Shown here: positions 43,472 through 54,394 of the stretch, in pieces | How positions within the stretch are numbered: position 1 is the first letter of the stretch | Layout of the letters: each line of letters starts with the position of its first letter | DNA from: Hyaloperonospora brassicae | Taxonomy: Eukaryota; Oomycota; Peronosporomycetes; Peronosporales; Peronosporaceae | Length of the DNA: 64,000 nucleotides | Direction: 5' to 3' | NCBI GenBank assembly: GCA_947650285.1 | Contig: CANTFL010001427.1 | Span: forward strand, 62,001-126,000 | Notes under the pieces: generated by a model | Told to the model about the DNA's origin: nothing | Database searches by the model: none | The model's input: only the letters and a program-made list of their open reading frames with translations | Translations under genes and position numbers: made by a program

Positions 43472-45274
43472 GTTTGCTTCGAGGTCTGAAGTAGAGGGTG
43501 ACGGCTGGACGCGGCGCGAAGGAGAAGTGGTCATGGACGGTTTGCCGTAGGCACTCACCACTGGGTGCTACGTGCGACGTCAGTGAAAGCAGGAGGATGG
43601 TCAGGTCGGGTCGTGCGGGAGTACTGCTGGATCAGCAGTCCATGTGGTTCCGTGATACCTGATCGCCGCGACTGCTCTGTCCGTGGCTGTCATGTTTGCG
43701 ACTTTGTTGGCATTTCTTCACGAAGTTGTCGAGAAGATGCGACGGTATTTACGGCCGCGTCATCATGAGCTATGGCACCTCTTCGAGTCTGAAGACGCGC
43801 ACGAGTCAACTGGTTCGATGTGGTCGCCTTTGGTTCACAAGTTGTCTATCTCTCCACTGGTCACATTGAACGGGTGAGTGCTTGTCGATGCCTCTCTGAT
43901 TTACCCATTTACGGTATGGCAACCAGCAAACGTAGCAACATCATCATCATCCAGTCACTCGAGACACTGCAACTGCTGAAACGCGCACGGGAGCAACAAA
44001 AGCTCGACCCAGTACAGTACTGGGAGTGCTGGACAATGGGAGTAATTCGGTACGCGGCAGCACTCAAAGCGCTTTTGTAGATAGAAAGCCACGTCGCTAG
44101 TGTTTCGATAGCTCACGACTCGTCGATCGCTACGATCACCAAAAGCGTTGACTGTGTATCGATGTTATGCGAGCGCAGGGACGACCTGTGTCTGGCTTTG
44201 TCATGGCAGCAAACTGTTGGACGGTCAATTTATCGTCAATGCTTCTGCTTCGGCAAGACGCTCCTGCTGACGATCAAGTAGACGTACTGAGGCCAACGTA
44301 CGCTGCACCGCCCACTCGAGCGGTCGTCGATTACGTACGTGAGGTCAGTGCGAGTGTGACGGGTGGAAATTTTCGGCCGTCCTCAGCACCAGAAGAAACT
44401 GCGTCGGGCATGTCGTAGTGCTGTAAATGCTGGAGAGACGCTCCTGCAGGACGTAAGGTATCCATATGAAGGTGCACGTCGCTTTCACTGCAATCGTGAC
44501 GTCGCACTCCGATCCAGACAACGACCGGCGACCAACTGTCGTCGTCCGCGTAAGCCAACTGCCTCTTTGTGACCACCGGCCAAGACACGACACTAGAGGT
44601 TCACGACAGCGACGGCAGCAAACGCAGCGGTTGTTGACGTCCTCTCGACTGACTGTTTCTACCGCACATTTGATTGCGCGTCGTGCAAGACGGCCTTTTA
44701 CGCCAGACCAGACGCTACGCGTGTCGAGGTCGCTGGAGCCATACGCGATGCTCACGTTGGACTCGCTCGCTTCAACAACCTGACTGGACCTGCTTTTTCT
44801 CGGTACTTCTTCATCCGTCCAGACGGTTTCTCCGCACGCAGTCTGCGTCTCAAGAAACAGCAGACGATCGTCGTTGGCTCGCAAGAGAGAAAACAATGCA
44901 GCACTCTCTCCGAACAGCCTCTACGTTCGACAGCAAACTTTTAACGTCCTGCATCCATCCTCTCCACCGCAGCGTTCAGTATCAGTCCTTCCGCCAAGTC
45001 GTACGCATTGCGTGAACGACCGGGTCGCAACAGTTCCAGCGTATCACATGCACGTACTTTCAGCGCCCAGCTGGCATTTGCATGCAAAGAGCGACCAGCT
45101 GCGAGGAACGTAGTCTGACGTACACCCGTTTGCCCCACATGGCCCCGCACACACACAGGCCATGTGTGGCATCGTCGCCGGTTTCTGGCTATCTCCGCTG
45201 GCAATTAGGAGCGAGAAAGCCCATGTCATTTGTTGATTAACGCTCTAGTCTCGACCACGTTGCATGCAGCAGCG
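43472..45274. other. Intergenic, no gene recognised
   Basis: 1.8 kb after MCM5 and before START/FYVE-like paralogue 4. A 183-codon minus-strand frame at 44345-44896 has a non-ATG start and no recognisable domain; I do not call it. Confidence 0.45.
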
Positions 45275-46468
45275 ATGGCGAACGGAGACCCCGCGACGCA
45301 TTCGTTGCCACAGATAGTACTGAAGCCCCGAGATATTCGGGAGCTCGAAGTTGTCGCAGACGCGATTCTTGAAGCGAATCTCGAGCGATACCAGCGGTTC
45401 ACGGATGTTGACAACGCAAAAGTCGACGCAAAGACGTGGAAGTTCATCAAGACGAAAGACCAGATCAAAGTCTACACGAAACGCCGCCACAAACAGCGGA
45501 GACCTTCGCCCGAAGAGGTTTCGACGGACGAAGCAGAGGTCGACTTGCAGTCGGTATTGTGCGCGGGATCGACGCCGGGGACGCTGGATGACGTCATGCT
45601 CGGCATGTTGAACCCGACGCTCGAGTCGTCGAAAACGCCGTCTCTCAACGACCGCAGTGGCGCAGCAGTGCTTTCGATGGCCAAGACACCGACTTCGGAC
45701 GACCCGTTCCAGTCGATTGCTGTCAACTGGATGGAGCTCGACGTTCGCCGTCGGTCCATGGGACTTGCGAAGAACCGCGACTATGTCTACGTCGAAGCCA
45801 CGGGCATGAAAGTGCTGCCGACCGGTGGACGACTCGGCTATCGTCTAATGCACTCGGTGGACTTGCCCCAGGCACACGTCTTGGACGGACGTATACGTGC
45901 GAAGCTGTCGGTGTGCTGCTTCTACCGCCAAGAGACCGAGTCCTCGGTGTCGGTCTATATCTTGGGGATGATGGACGCTATGACCGACCGAGTGCAGCGA
46001 CTGATCGTGCCCCGTTTCGTCCAGAAGATGCTCCTTCCGCTCAAGTACGCGCACTTCATTGAGATGAAGAAGCTGACCCAAGCCCTTGGTGAGCGCTACG
46101 CGCAGTTGAAGACAATCAAGTTACGGGGTCTCGATCAGCAGTGCGCCGCGTGCGACAAGCGTATGGGCCGTCTTGGAAAGTTCGTGGGGCACCACTGCAC
46201 GTGCAAACTGTGCTTCAAGTACGTGTGCAACGCGTGCAAAGTGGACAAAGACATGAGCTTCGTCACGCTCGACCTCAAAATGACTCATCGGAAAGTCACC
46301 TTTTGCCCGTCGTGCGTGACCGATGCGACCGTCGAGTCCATCCCGGAGCTGTCGTTTGTCGAACGTCGCAGCCAGAACGACTTTCGACGGAACAACTCGA
46401 TTCGGTCTTCGATCTCGTCGGGATGGGGGACAATGATGGAAGATGACCCGCAGCCAGTGATGGTCTGA
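45275..46468 (+). CDS. START-like / FYVE-like zinc-finger protein, paralogue 4
   Basis: Predicted 397 aa from ATG 45275. The START-like region has the family landmarks but with changes: GMLNPTLESSKTPSLNDRSGAAVL replaces the usual MRLKASYV block, so one conserved strand is altered. PFQSIAVNWMELDV and KNRDYVYVEATG are kept. The finger has cysteines at 290/293, 310/313, 318/321 and 344/347. It uniquely contains HHCTCKLC, a partial match to the HHC part of the FYVE PI3P motif. This makes it the family member here with the best, though still incomplete, FYVE signature. The C-terminal tail is Arg/Ser/Asn-rich and acidic at the end. Most divergent of the five. Confidence 0.84.
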   Translation: MANGDPATHSLPQIVLKPRDIRELEVVADAILEANLERYQRFTDVDNAKVDAKTWKFIKTKDQIKVYTKRRHKQRRPSPEEVSTDEAEVDLQSVLCAGSTPGTLDDVMLGMLNPTLESSKTPSLNDRSGAAVLSMAKTPTSDDPFQSIAVNWMELDVRRRSMGLAKNRDYVYVEATGMKVLPTGGRLGYRLMHSVDLPQAHVLDGRIRAKLSVCCFYRQETESSVSVYILGMMDAMTDRVQRLIVPRFVQKMLLPLKYAHFIEMKKLTQALGERYAQLKTIKLRGLDQQCAACDKRMGRLGKFVGHHCTCKLCFKYVCNACKVDKDMSFVTLDLKMTHRKVTFCPSCVTDATVESIPELSFVERRSQNDFRRNNSIRSSISSGWGTMMEDDPQPVMV

Positions 46469-48084
46469 TCGATGACCACTCTGTCTGGGTAAACAAACGC
46501 TAGAAGTCTTTGTCAGTCGCGTCCGTAAATATGAGTCTTTATTATCCACTGCGTCTAGTGAGGAAGATCTCATGCGGCGCTTGTTTGCGCAGCGTGTGAT
46601 GTGTATCTGCATTGATAGTCCACACAAGTGCTATCTCTCTGACTCCCGTTCACTCTGTCACACCAGCCGCCGGTCGGCCACTCGCCTCTGTCGCAAAGAC
46701 CGCCTATAGAGCGATTTGGATGCTGGATCTTTACCCGCGGCTGACTCACATCGTGCACTGACGAGCGTCCAGACCGCTTCGTAACTTTTTTAGTTGATGC
46801 TTTAGCGCTGACGTTACGTATCGGTGAGGCCGCTGTAACATGCAGAAACAAATAAGTAGTAGACGAGCAGTCGTGTTGACCAGACACGTGCTGAAGTGTA
46901 TGGACCGCTGAACCCAATGCACGTCGAAACAGACCATGTGTCTCTGTAGGGTCATGAAGTAAACTAACGCAAGTAAAGCCCAACACACATATCCAGACAG
47001 CAACACGTTGGCGAGCAGCAGTACATCAAGAGTCAAAAATCTGCCTACAGACTCCTCGTTGATGGCGGACGTCCTTGCGATGTTCGGTCAGGCTCACACA
47101 TGGCTTCATTAAGATGCAACGGCTATCAAACAAGTTTTTCGAAATGATCGCTGTCGGGCTACTAGCAAATGAACGATGTAAGGTCAGGAAACGCGGCATG
47201 CACATGTGGACTCGCGATGACAACGTTAATGATAAACACATAAGCGACACTGATACCAATACGAATGCACTCGGCGACGGTCAACACAATGAGATTCGTA
47301 CACTCGTTGGCACATATACTCCAATCACGGAATGCAGTCACGGCCGCGGTACAACGATACGTTGTCGCTAATCTTATAGCTATGGGTGTTTTTATAGCAC
47401 TACTTCCATGCTTTCGTGTCTCGGCACATAAGATCAGAGCACATCAGATAATAATACACAAAACAGTTGATCGCCCCTTATTTGCCCGCTTGTGTAAGGC
47501 CAGTCAAAGAGGAGGCGATTTGCTGTGATGGCGCGAGGAGAACAAACATGATTAAACTTCCCTTACTCAGACTTTGGCATGTCGACCGATCTCGAGCACA
47601 TATCGGGTGTACGACGCTCCCTCATGATGCATCATCTTCTTGTGCTCTTACCGATTTCACTAGCTTGGTCGTGAATGATGTGTTGTGTACAGGTTGACGA
47701 GTGTACGGGAATTGCTGGTCGATAAAATCAACCAATATATCATAGTTTCGACAACAACAGCTTGGCGACCGTGATGTTTGCGCTACTAAGCATTACCGTT
47801 TGCTGGATCGATTAAAAGAGCAATCATTTGTCGCACGGTGTCACGCTAACACTATATTGCGTTTCGTTCGTGTGCCCTTACCGTTTTTGCACGCTTCTTT
47901 AGCCACATATTGACACGTACGTGACCTCCTTGCCCGCAAAGAGAAGATCTGAAATCATGAAATTCGTCAGTTGCTACTTGTACACACATCACAGATACGT
48001 TTCGTGACCAGATACACGACTCCCTCTTTGGTTGTGGCTGGAAACAAAAGTGCAACGTGACTACCACTTCGCGGGGAAATTATG
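46469..48084. other. Intergenic, no gene recognised
   Basis: 1.6 kb without a recognisable gene. The last bases (TTATG, 48080-48084) are a probable diverged target duplication of the element that follows; TCATG stands at 52761-52765. Confidence 0.45.
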
Positions 48085-48522
48085 TGTAACGGGGCACGAC
48101 TTGTGTCAATTCGACACAAGGTTGTGTGCACCCGACGTCCCGTACACGTGGCGAGGAAGCGCAGCGAAGTAGGCAAAACTCTAAAGCTCTGTCTAAGGGC
48201 AAAATTGGAACTGTATTGAATATCGTTAAGCTTCTTACTAAATCATCTTTCGTCTTAATCTAACCATTTGAACTACCATCTCCTATGTGGGTCTCTTGCT
48301 CACCACCCATTGCGCGCGTCCAGCAGCGATTGTTGGTTAATTTGGTTGATGTAGATGTTATATCAACCAAGAAGTGGAGCATCCACGAATATTACCTTTG
48401 GGGGTAATATTCCGACAGCATGACCTCTTCTCGAGTGATGTTGATTGAATATTATCAAAATATATGATGCTCAAAAATTGATACTTTCTGTCAAATTTAT
48501 GTAACGATCTCATCCCGTTACA
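48085..48522 (-). repeat. 3' LTR of copy 2
   Basis: 438 bp. Hairpins occupy the same places as in copy 1 but with other sequence, for example CTTGTGTC/GACACAAG near its start and GAATATTACC/GGTAATATTC. A polypurine tract AAGGAATGGAAA (minus strand, 48523-48535) abuts it. Confidence 0.95.
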
Positions 48523-48630
48523 TTTCCATTCCTTAACCATCAGTCACTATAGTAAGTGGTTTATAATTTGTGACAAAGCGACAACCGTCGTGTCGCTCTG
48601 GGGAAAAGGAGCACTTGTTGGTCTTTCCTC

Positions 48631-48637
48631 TCATTCC
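48631..48637 (+). promoter_or_regulatory. Initiator-like motif before the opposite-strand gene of copy 2
   Basis: TCATTCC, a full match to the oomycete initiator consensus TCAYTYY, followed by CTATTTAG and the ATG at 48651. The preceding block GGAGCACTTGTTGG (48608-48620) is shared with copy 1. Confidence 0.5.
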
Positions 48638-48650
48638 TGCTATTTAGTGC

Positions 48651-49469
48651 ATGAAGAGTCCGTCCGTGCGCTGCGCGAACAAGGCCGCGACTGAAGCGGC
48701 TGTGCGGATACGTGCAGCCGGAGAACAAGCTGTCCAAGGGTCAGCAGCAGGTGTCAATTCACCTGCTGCTATCAGTAAGCAGCCTGCAACTTCCGTAGTT
48801 GCAGGAGCACGTGGTTATCCACGTGCAGCTCTTTTGCCGGCAGATCTGGCTGTGGGTGATAGTCCCATGAACCAAGATTCCGAGATAGAGTTGATCTTTT
48901 CTGGCAAGTTGGATTCTTCCGACTCGAAGCCGTCCGCAAATCCCGACCGTACGGTTGCGGAAACGACGACTGCTGCTCCTCGCGGCAGTCTCGGTAAAAA
49001 TTTGCACCATGAGCTAATCGATTCATCCGACGTCGCTGTGAAATCGTCGCCGGGATCGAATCGATCGCGCTCGTATTCTTACGAGGCGAGTGCGAAACAT
49101 GAGAACTTATGTTCTCATGATAATGTTGATGACTCTTCGCGGAGTCATCGAAGCCATAGAAGCAGCAATTCTAGGTATTGCGGCGATCGTGCTGCCAGCT
49201 CTCATGTTGACACCACGCAGAAGGAGATGGGTAGCAACGCGTTACGATCCGCTCCTGAGGAAAAGCGATCGATGCCTACCTTGTGCGAGCTGAGACAGTG
49301 GTATGGATATACCACTGGGAGTTTTGAAATCCCACTCTTTAAATCGTCAATTATCCATGGAATTGATTCCAGTGCGAAGCATTATCGCACTGAGCTTGGT
49401 GATTACGTCGGTGTCTTTTTCAGACATCGATGGTACCACGGTAATCACAAGCGAGACGGTTTCACGTAG
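48651..49469 (+). CDS. Opposite-strand gene of copy 2
   Basis: 272-aa frame from ATG 48651, opposite to gag-pol, homologous to the copy 1 gene at 29360. Shared features are an Ala/Ser-rich start, AGARG, SEIELIFSGKLDSSDS (DIEVIYSGESDVSDS in copy 1) and a C-terminal VFFRHRWYHGNHKRD. TAG at 49467-49469 ends it, but the same frame goes on with GRDTWLEKLTAARINIEKK, matched in copy 1. So the native protein was longer and this copy is cut by a stop; the internal deletion near 49760 removes the rest. DNA identity with copy 1 is low here while protein landmarks persist, which suggests past selection on the protein. Function unknown. Confidence 0.65.
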   Translation: MKSPSVRCANKAATEAAVRIRAAGEQAVQGSAAGVNSPAAISKQPATSVVAGARGYPRAALLPADLAVGDSPMNQDSEIELIFSGKLDSSDSKPSANPDRTVAETTTAAPRGSLGKNLHHELIDSSDVAVKSSPGSNRSRSYSYEASAKHENLCSHDNVDDSSRSHRSHRSSNSRYCGDRAASSHVDTTQKEMGSNALRSAPEEKRSMPTLCELRQWYGYTTGSFEIPLFKSSIIHGIDSSAKHYRTELGDYVGVFFRHRWYHGNHKRDGFT

Positions 49470-49819
49470 GTTCCGGCGTGTATTTTTTTCATCGGCAATA
49501 TTGAAAGTGTTGGCCGTGACACATGGCTGGAAAAACTTACAGCAGCTCGCATTAATATCGAAAAGAAGTCCATAACCAGTGCTCGGTTAGATTGCACTGA
49601 TTGTCTCGAGATGCAGAGTTACATTGCTTCTTGTAGGGAGAGAAATGTCACAGTTGTATTGAAAACTCTGCTCACGCCCCTAGGGAGGCATACCTCCCCA
49701 ATCAACCCTACCGGAGGGCGCACATCTCTTCCGAGATCTTACAAGGGAATGAGAATTTACAAAGCACGTCCTTGAATTCGATCAAATCCTTATACAAAGG
49801 ATTTGACATGAATCGACTC

Positions 49820-51083
49820 TCAGGATTGAGACGTGTATCGCTCAATCAGAGTCTTCTCATCGAGGACAATTTCTTCCATCGATGAGCTGCTAAGAACCTG
49901 TTCGTTCTCAGCAAATACTGTTGCCGACCGAATATCGGCCACATACTCATCCTCTGTGACGAGTATGCAGATCTGCTTGACTTTGCCACTACGCAGATCA
50001 CGCAAGAACTGTTTCGTCTCGAGCGTTGGCAATTGATTTATCTCCGAAGTTAACTTCGGACGCACAATCAGATCAAGCGTACAAGCGCCTACGCTTGATC
50101 CGTTATTACCAAGACGTTCAACGTCTCGGTTTCGTACTGGGAACTTGTTTCCACAGATTGCTGAGAGCCTAATCTTTCAGAATGAGACTCTTAAGGAATT
50201 CCTTCCTCAGGCACGTGGGTACTTATTACCTCGACGTCTTCTGACTGTGGCTGTGCATGCACAGTCAGGTCTTGATTATCTACGGTCGACTCTCCAGTCC
50301 ACCTAGGATGACTGTGTTGCCTTTTGGTGACAACAGGTTTCTTCTTTCTAGGATGTTGCCCGCTAGGCATACATCCATGTCCTGGTCCACTCGACTTCTT
50401 CGAGTGGTGGACCTTCGGCGCTGCCTGTAATTTTATACAGCCGCCGGGAGCTTGCTCCACAGTGTAGTGATCAACTACACTGTGATCTTGTGCAGTCGTG
50501 CTAACGACCGTACCGCAAGTGAGACCATCGCACTCACTCGCAGTACATCCACACGCTTGTGGACGCTCCAAGACGTTCATCAGATAGCTATATGATGAAA
50601 AAGTGGCAGGTGTCTTCACGGATCGATGCTGCCAGCTGACCCTTGGCTCGTATTTTCTGAGCCAAGGTAATCCCAGGATGACATCAAATTTGTCATCCAG
50701 ATCTAGTACGATGAAGTCATCATCGTACTGTTCGCCCTCCAACGTGTAGTGGATTCCGACTACACGTTTCTCAACGGTAATCGATGCGCCTGTTGCAAGG
50801 CGCACCGTCATCCTTGTGAGGGGAATGTCGCGCTCAACGAACTTGAGCCTACGACCCTCTAGTGACTGGCGACGAACAAAGTTGTTCGACGCCCCACAGT
50901 CTACTAGGGCACGAAGCGACAAGTCATTTGTCGCTTCCAACTTCAAGGTGATGAGCGAAACGTCATCACCAGGTGCAGAGACACACAATGATTGTGTATC
51001 TGGAGCAACTTTCGTCAAGCGATTTGCAGATTCTCTTGAAGTTTCTGGATCAGTAGGGCGCTCCGCCCCTACTGACCCCGACC
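49820..51083 (-). pseudogene. Protease and RT connector of copy 2
   Basis: Counterpart of copy 1 protease (frame ending 50191) and connector (frame 49820-50065, ending in TGA). It has the same DCGAS active-site phrase and LGLPWLRKYEP. The frameshift heptamer (51084-51090) and stem (51050-51075) upstream are unchanged. No RT follows because of the deletion. Confidence 0.85.
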
Positions 51084-52272
51084 ATTTTTTGATGGTCCGT
51101 CTCGCTGTTGCGGCTTCGCAATAGCGTTGGACGTACGTCCATTGCCCTTTCTGGCGAATGGACTTCCATTTCGCTCAGTACTGTTTGGTACTGGGCGTGG
51201 AGCACTACACTCATAAGCGTAGTGTTCTAACTTCTGACAGCGATTTCTCTCTCCACACAACAGATGCCCATTGGTTCGGGACCTCCAATCTCTTGTCGTT
51301 TCGGTGGAAGATAAGAGATCAAGCTAGCAGGAGCCTGTCCCAGGCTTAAGTCTTCCTGTTCCGCGGATGATATCTCTTCTTCAAGCGTATCCAACTCCAA
51401 ACGAAACAGGTAGATTTTACGCGCCCATCAGCGAGCCCTTGCATGAACACAGTAATCAACGTGTGTTCATGTAAAGGGCTAGAAGTTTTACTACTCGCGA
51501 GGAGTCGTATATGATGAGCATAAGCGTGCACATCACGCTTACCTTGTTTGAGTTTCAGGATCTCTGATCGAGCCCTGAACTCAGCCCTTGGCGGCTGAAA
51601 CGTTCGTTTGAGCCGGGGCTTGAATGATTCAAGCGACTCATAAGCTATGGGTCGCTCATTTCGAGCCCTGAACTCAGCCCTTGACGGCTGAAACGTTCGT
51701 TTGAGCCGGGGCTTGAATGATTCAAGCGACTCATAAGCTATGGGTCGCTCATTTCGAGCCCCAAGACCCGAGTCTTGGCACGTCCCGCTGATCGGGGTTG
51801 AGCAAATGTGATTTTTACTTGCTCATGGTCGATACGGCGTGCCCGTATGGCTCTGTCTTGTGTGACGAACCATAGTAACAGGGAGTCTATCTCGACTCCT
51901 CTGTACTTGGAGATGTCAACTTTCATGACTTCGGGACGACACATACGCGTCGTCCCGCCCACATCAGCATTGAATTGCTGCTGTCTCAACAGCTCTGTCT
52001 GTTGAGCACCGAGTTCTCTCAACTGCTTGGCCTGTTGAGAGCCTTGCTGGTGAAGCAAGGCTACCTTTTTCTTTCGGCGACAAGCTCATTTTGTTCAAAC
52101 TTGGCTATAGCGACATGTTGTTGGTCCCTGTCAAGGGACTCCAACATGGCGCTTGCGGCGTTTTCGCCGACGGTAGAACTCATTCGTTCTACCGCACCCC
52201 ATTCGATGTCACTCAAATGGTTAAATCCTTCGCGCGACGCGTAAAGCTCTCCTCTTCATCCAACATGTTCAT
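51069..52272 (-). pseudogene. gag of copy 2, multiply broken
   Basis: ATG 52272 opens a frame that closes after about 19 codons. Recognisable capsid parts follow in shifted frames at 51738-52058 (QLRELGAQQTELLRQQQF), 51346-51531 and 51069-51260. The first cysteine spacing of the zinc knuckle is spoiled (CGERNRCQKLEHYAYEC). A 93-bp tandem duplication lies in the middle. Confidence 0.85.
51569..51754. repeat. 93-bp tandem duplication in gag of copy 2
   Basis: Two adjacent units, 51569-51661 and 51662-51754, differ at only one base I can find. 93 is a multiple of three, so the duplication alone keeps the reading frame (31 codons). Copy 1 has a single unit. Confidence 0.92.
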
Positions 52273-52322
52273 ATCGGATGAGGTGGTTGTAGTCGCTAGA
52301 CGGACTACAAAGTGCTAACAGG

Positions 52323-52760
52323 TGTATCGGGGCACGCCTAGTGTCAATTCGGCACAAGGTTGTGTGCACCCGACGTCCCGTACACGTGGCGAGGAAGCGC
52401 AGCGAAGTAGGCAAAACTCTAAAGCTCTGTCTAAGGGCAAAATTGGAACTGTATTGAATATCGTTAAGCTTCTTACTAAATCATCTTTCGTCTTAATCTA
52501 ACCATTTGAACTACCATCTCCTATGTGGGTCTCTTGCTCACCACCCATTGCGCGCGTCCAGCAGCGATTGTTGGTTAATTTGGTTGATGTAGATGTTATA
52601 TCAACCAAGAAGTGGAGCATCCACGAATATTACCTTTGGGGGTAATATTCCGACAGCATGACCTCTTCTCGAGTGATGTTGATAGAATATTATCAAAATA
52701 TATGATGCTCAAAAATGGATACTTTCTGTCAATTTTATGTAACGGGCTCCAACCGTTATA
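52323..52760 (-). repeat. 5' LTR of copy 2
   Basis: 438 bp, equal in length to its partner at 48085. All differences seen between the two LTRs lie in the first 36 and last ~80 bp. Confidence 0.95.
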
Positions 52761-54394
52761 TCATGCGTAGTTTCACTCGTGTACGCGCTCGGTGCCGCCT
52801 ACGAGAATAGGTCCGAATGCAGATCACATGTTTTGGTAAACTTTCGAGAAGCTGGACGCACAGCTAATAACTATCAGGATCCTGTACTTCACGACGAGAA
52901 GCCTACGTTCGATCTAGGGCGGACCAAGAATAAGATTAGATCGATACCATCGATACAACTTGTCATTACAATATATCTCGCCGACTTATGGCGTGCCTTC
53001 GGCTTTCAAAGCTGGCCATCTCGCAGCTGTTCTCAGCGTAAATTGCCCGCAAAGAAGCCTGCATATAAAGCGACTTTAGGAGAGCTCACGACACATTTAA
53101 CGTCCAAAGTTGTTGAAACATGAATCCATGATTCTTGTATACCTCTTGTCATTGTAATTTTTATAATTGTACAATTAATTTAGAATGGATGAGAATTTTT
53201 AGCAGTCACTGACAAAAAGCTCGGTCCGTTCGTGCGTCCACTGCTTTGACAAAGGTGACGCCCATGCGAATATGCTTCTGTAGGTCTACAGAGACGCCAC
53301 TAAGTAGTATAATCGTTGACGATAGTTCGGCACTAGACACATTGTAAGTTCTGAGTTCAGCCATCATTGGTAGTTAAGGTCTTAAACGGCACTACAACAA
53401 TTGATCAGACGATCTCGGGTCGTGTGATCTTTCTCTGATCGTTTGCATCCTCTTCCGTTGCCTCAGTCGACGCTGGGTTGTACGATCTGATTGATTTAAG
53501 AGCAATTTGAAGCGCAGTAAAACTTTACAATCAGCCAAACGTGTCCCACAGATGAAAAAAACACGTTTTTTGTCTTTACAGAGTCACGACGGATGCTTTC
53601 GATACATGGCCTAAGCCTCAAACGTGAGCTGTTAAACATTTTCGTACGTGACGTGTTTACATTCGGGAATTCGTCTCGTTACGCTTCGGCTTCATATCGG
53701 CTAAATCAGCTGCTGGATTGACTTGTGCATGCGACTTTGTCAGTGCACTCGAGTCATGTACTTCTATTCATCGAGAAAGTAGTGGCTGGTGTTGGCAAGG
53801 CGACTGAGAGCGGCGAAAGACGGCTGAGAACATGTCCGAGATCGAGAAGGCATGGACGAAGATAAATAAGATCGGAAAGGAAGTGATAGCCGCAATGTCG
53901 GAGGCGGGCGAACGAAAGAATGCGGTCATGTAGTTGGTACAATGCAGCTGGCGAAAGTGTTGTAAGTAAAGCGAGGAGACGTATGGTAGACGATGGCTTT
54001 TACCCGTTATACAAAGGCAGTGTGGAATGCATAAGTCAGTGGTAGCAATGCACTCTGCAACATCTGCTGCGCTATGTCCGCACAGAGCGAACTGCAGTGC
54101 GAGAGCGGCCACTGCACTTGATGACGTCGTCCATTCAATTCACGTTTTGCCATCATAAGCTACGAGCAAACCCGTAGACAGCTGTGCGGCGCCCCAACAA
54201 CAAACAGCTCCGACCTGCCCATATCCGATCACGAGTTCAACCACACAGCTACCAGTCTGCCAGTCCACTGCACTGCACTGCAACAACTCCGCCTCCACAC
54301 GTCCACAACGGCGTTTGTCATTCATTCATTACGAGACAAGTGCCACGAGGCGTTCTAACACAATCAGCACGCAGTCAGTCCTGCCTCACACGCA
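52761..54394. other. Intergenic, no gene recognised
   Basis: 1.6 kb with no gene family recognised; left part AT-rich, right part downstream of START/FYVE-like paralogue 5. Confidence 0.45.

Larger units (their letters stand above)
48085..52760 (-). mobile_element. Ty3/gypsy element copy 2, internally deleted
   Basis: A 4.68-kb element in minus orientation with 438-bp LTRs of a different subfamily (48085-48522 and 52323-52760). RT, RNase H and integrase are missing: the sequence passes from the counterpart of copy 1 position ~30290 directly to that of ~33915, at about 49760. Kept are damaged gag, protease with its frameshift signal, and the 5' part of the opposite-strand gene. Flanks TTATG and TCATG match at four of five bases. 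Gag is broken by frame changes. The protease region is about 98% identical to copy 1 by eye, while LTRs and opposite-strand gene are strongly diverged, so the element is a mosaic. Confidence 0.92.

Noticed and set aside
44345..44896. 183-codon minus-strand frame
   Set aside because: Non-ATG start and no recognisable features; composition like random sequence.
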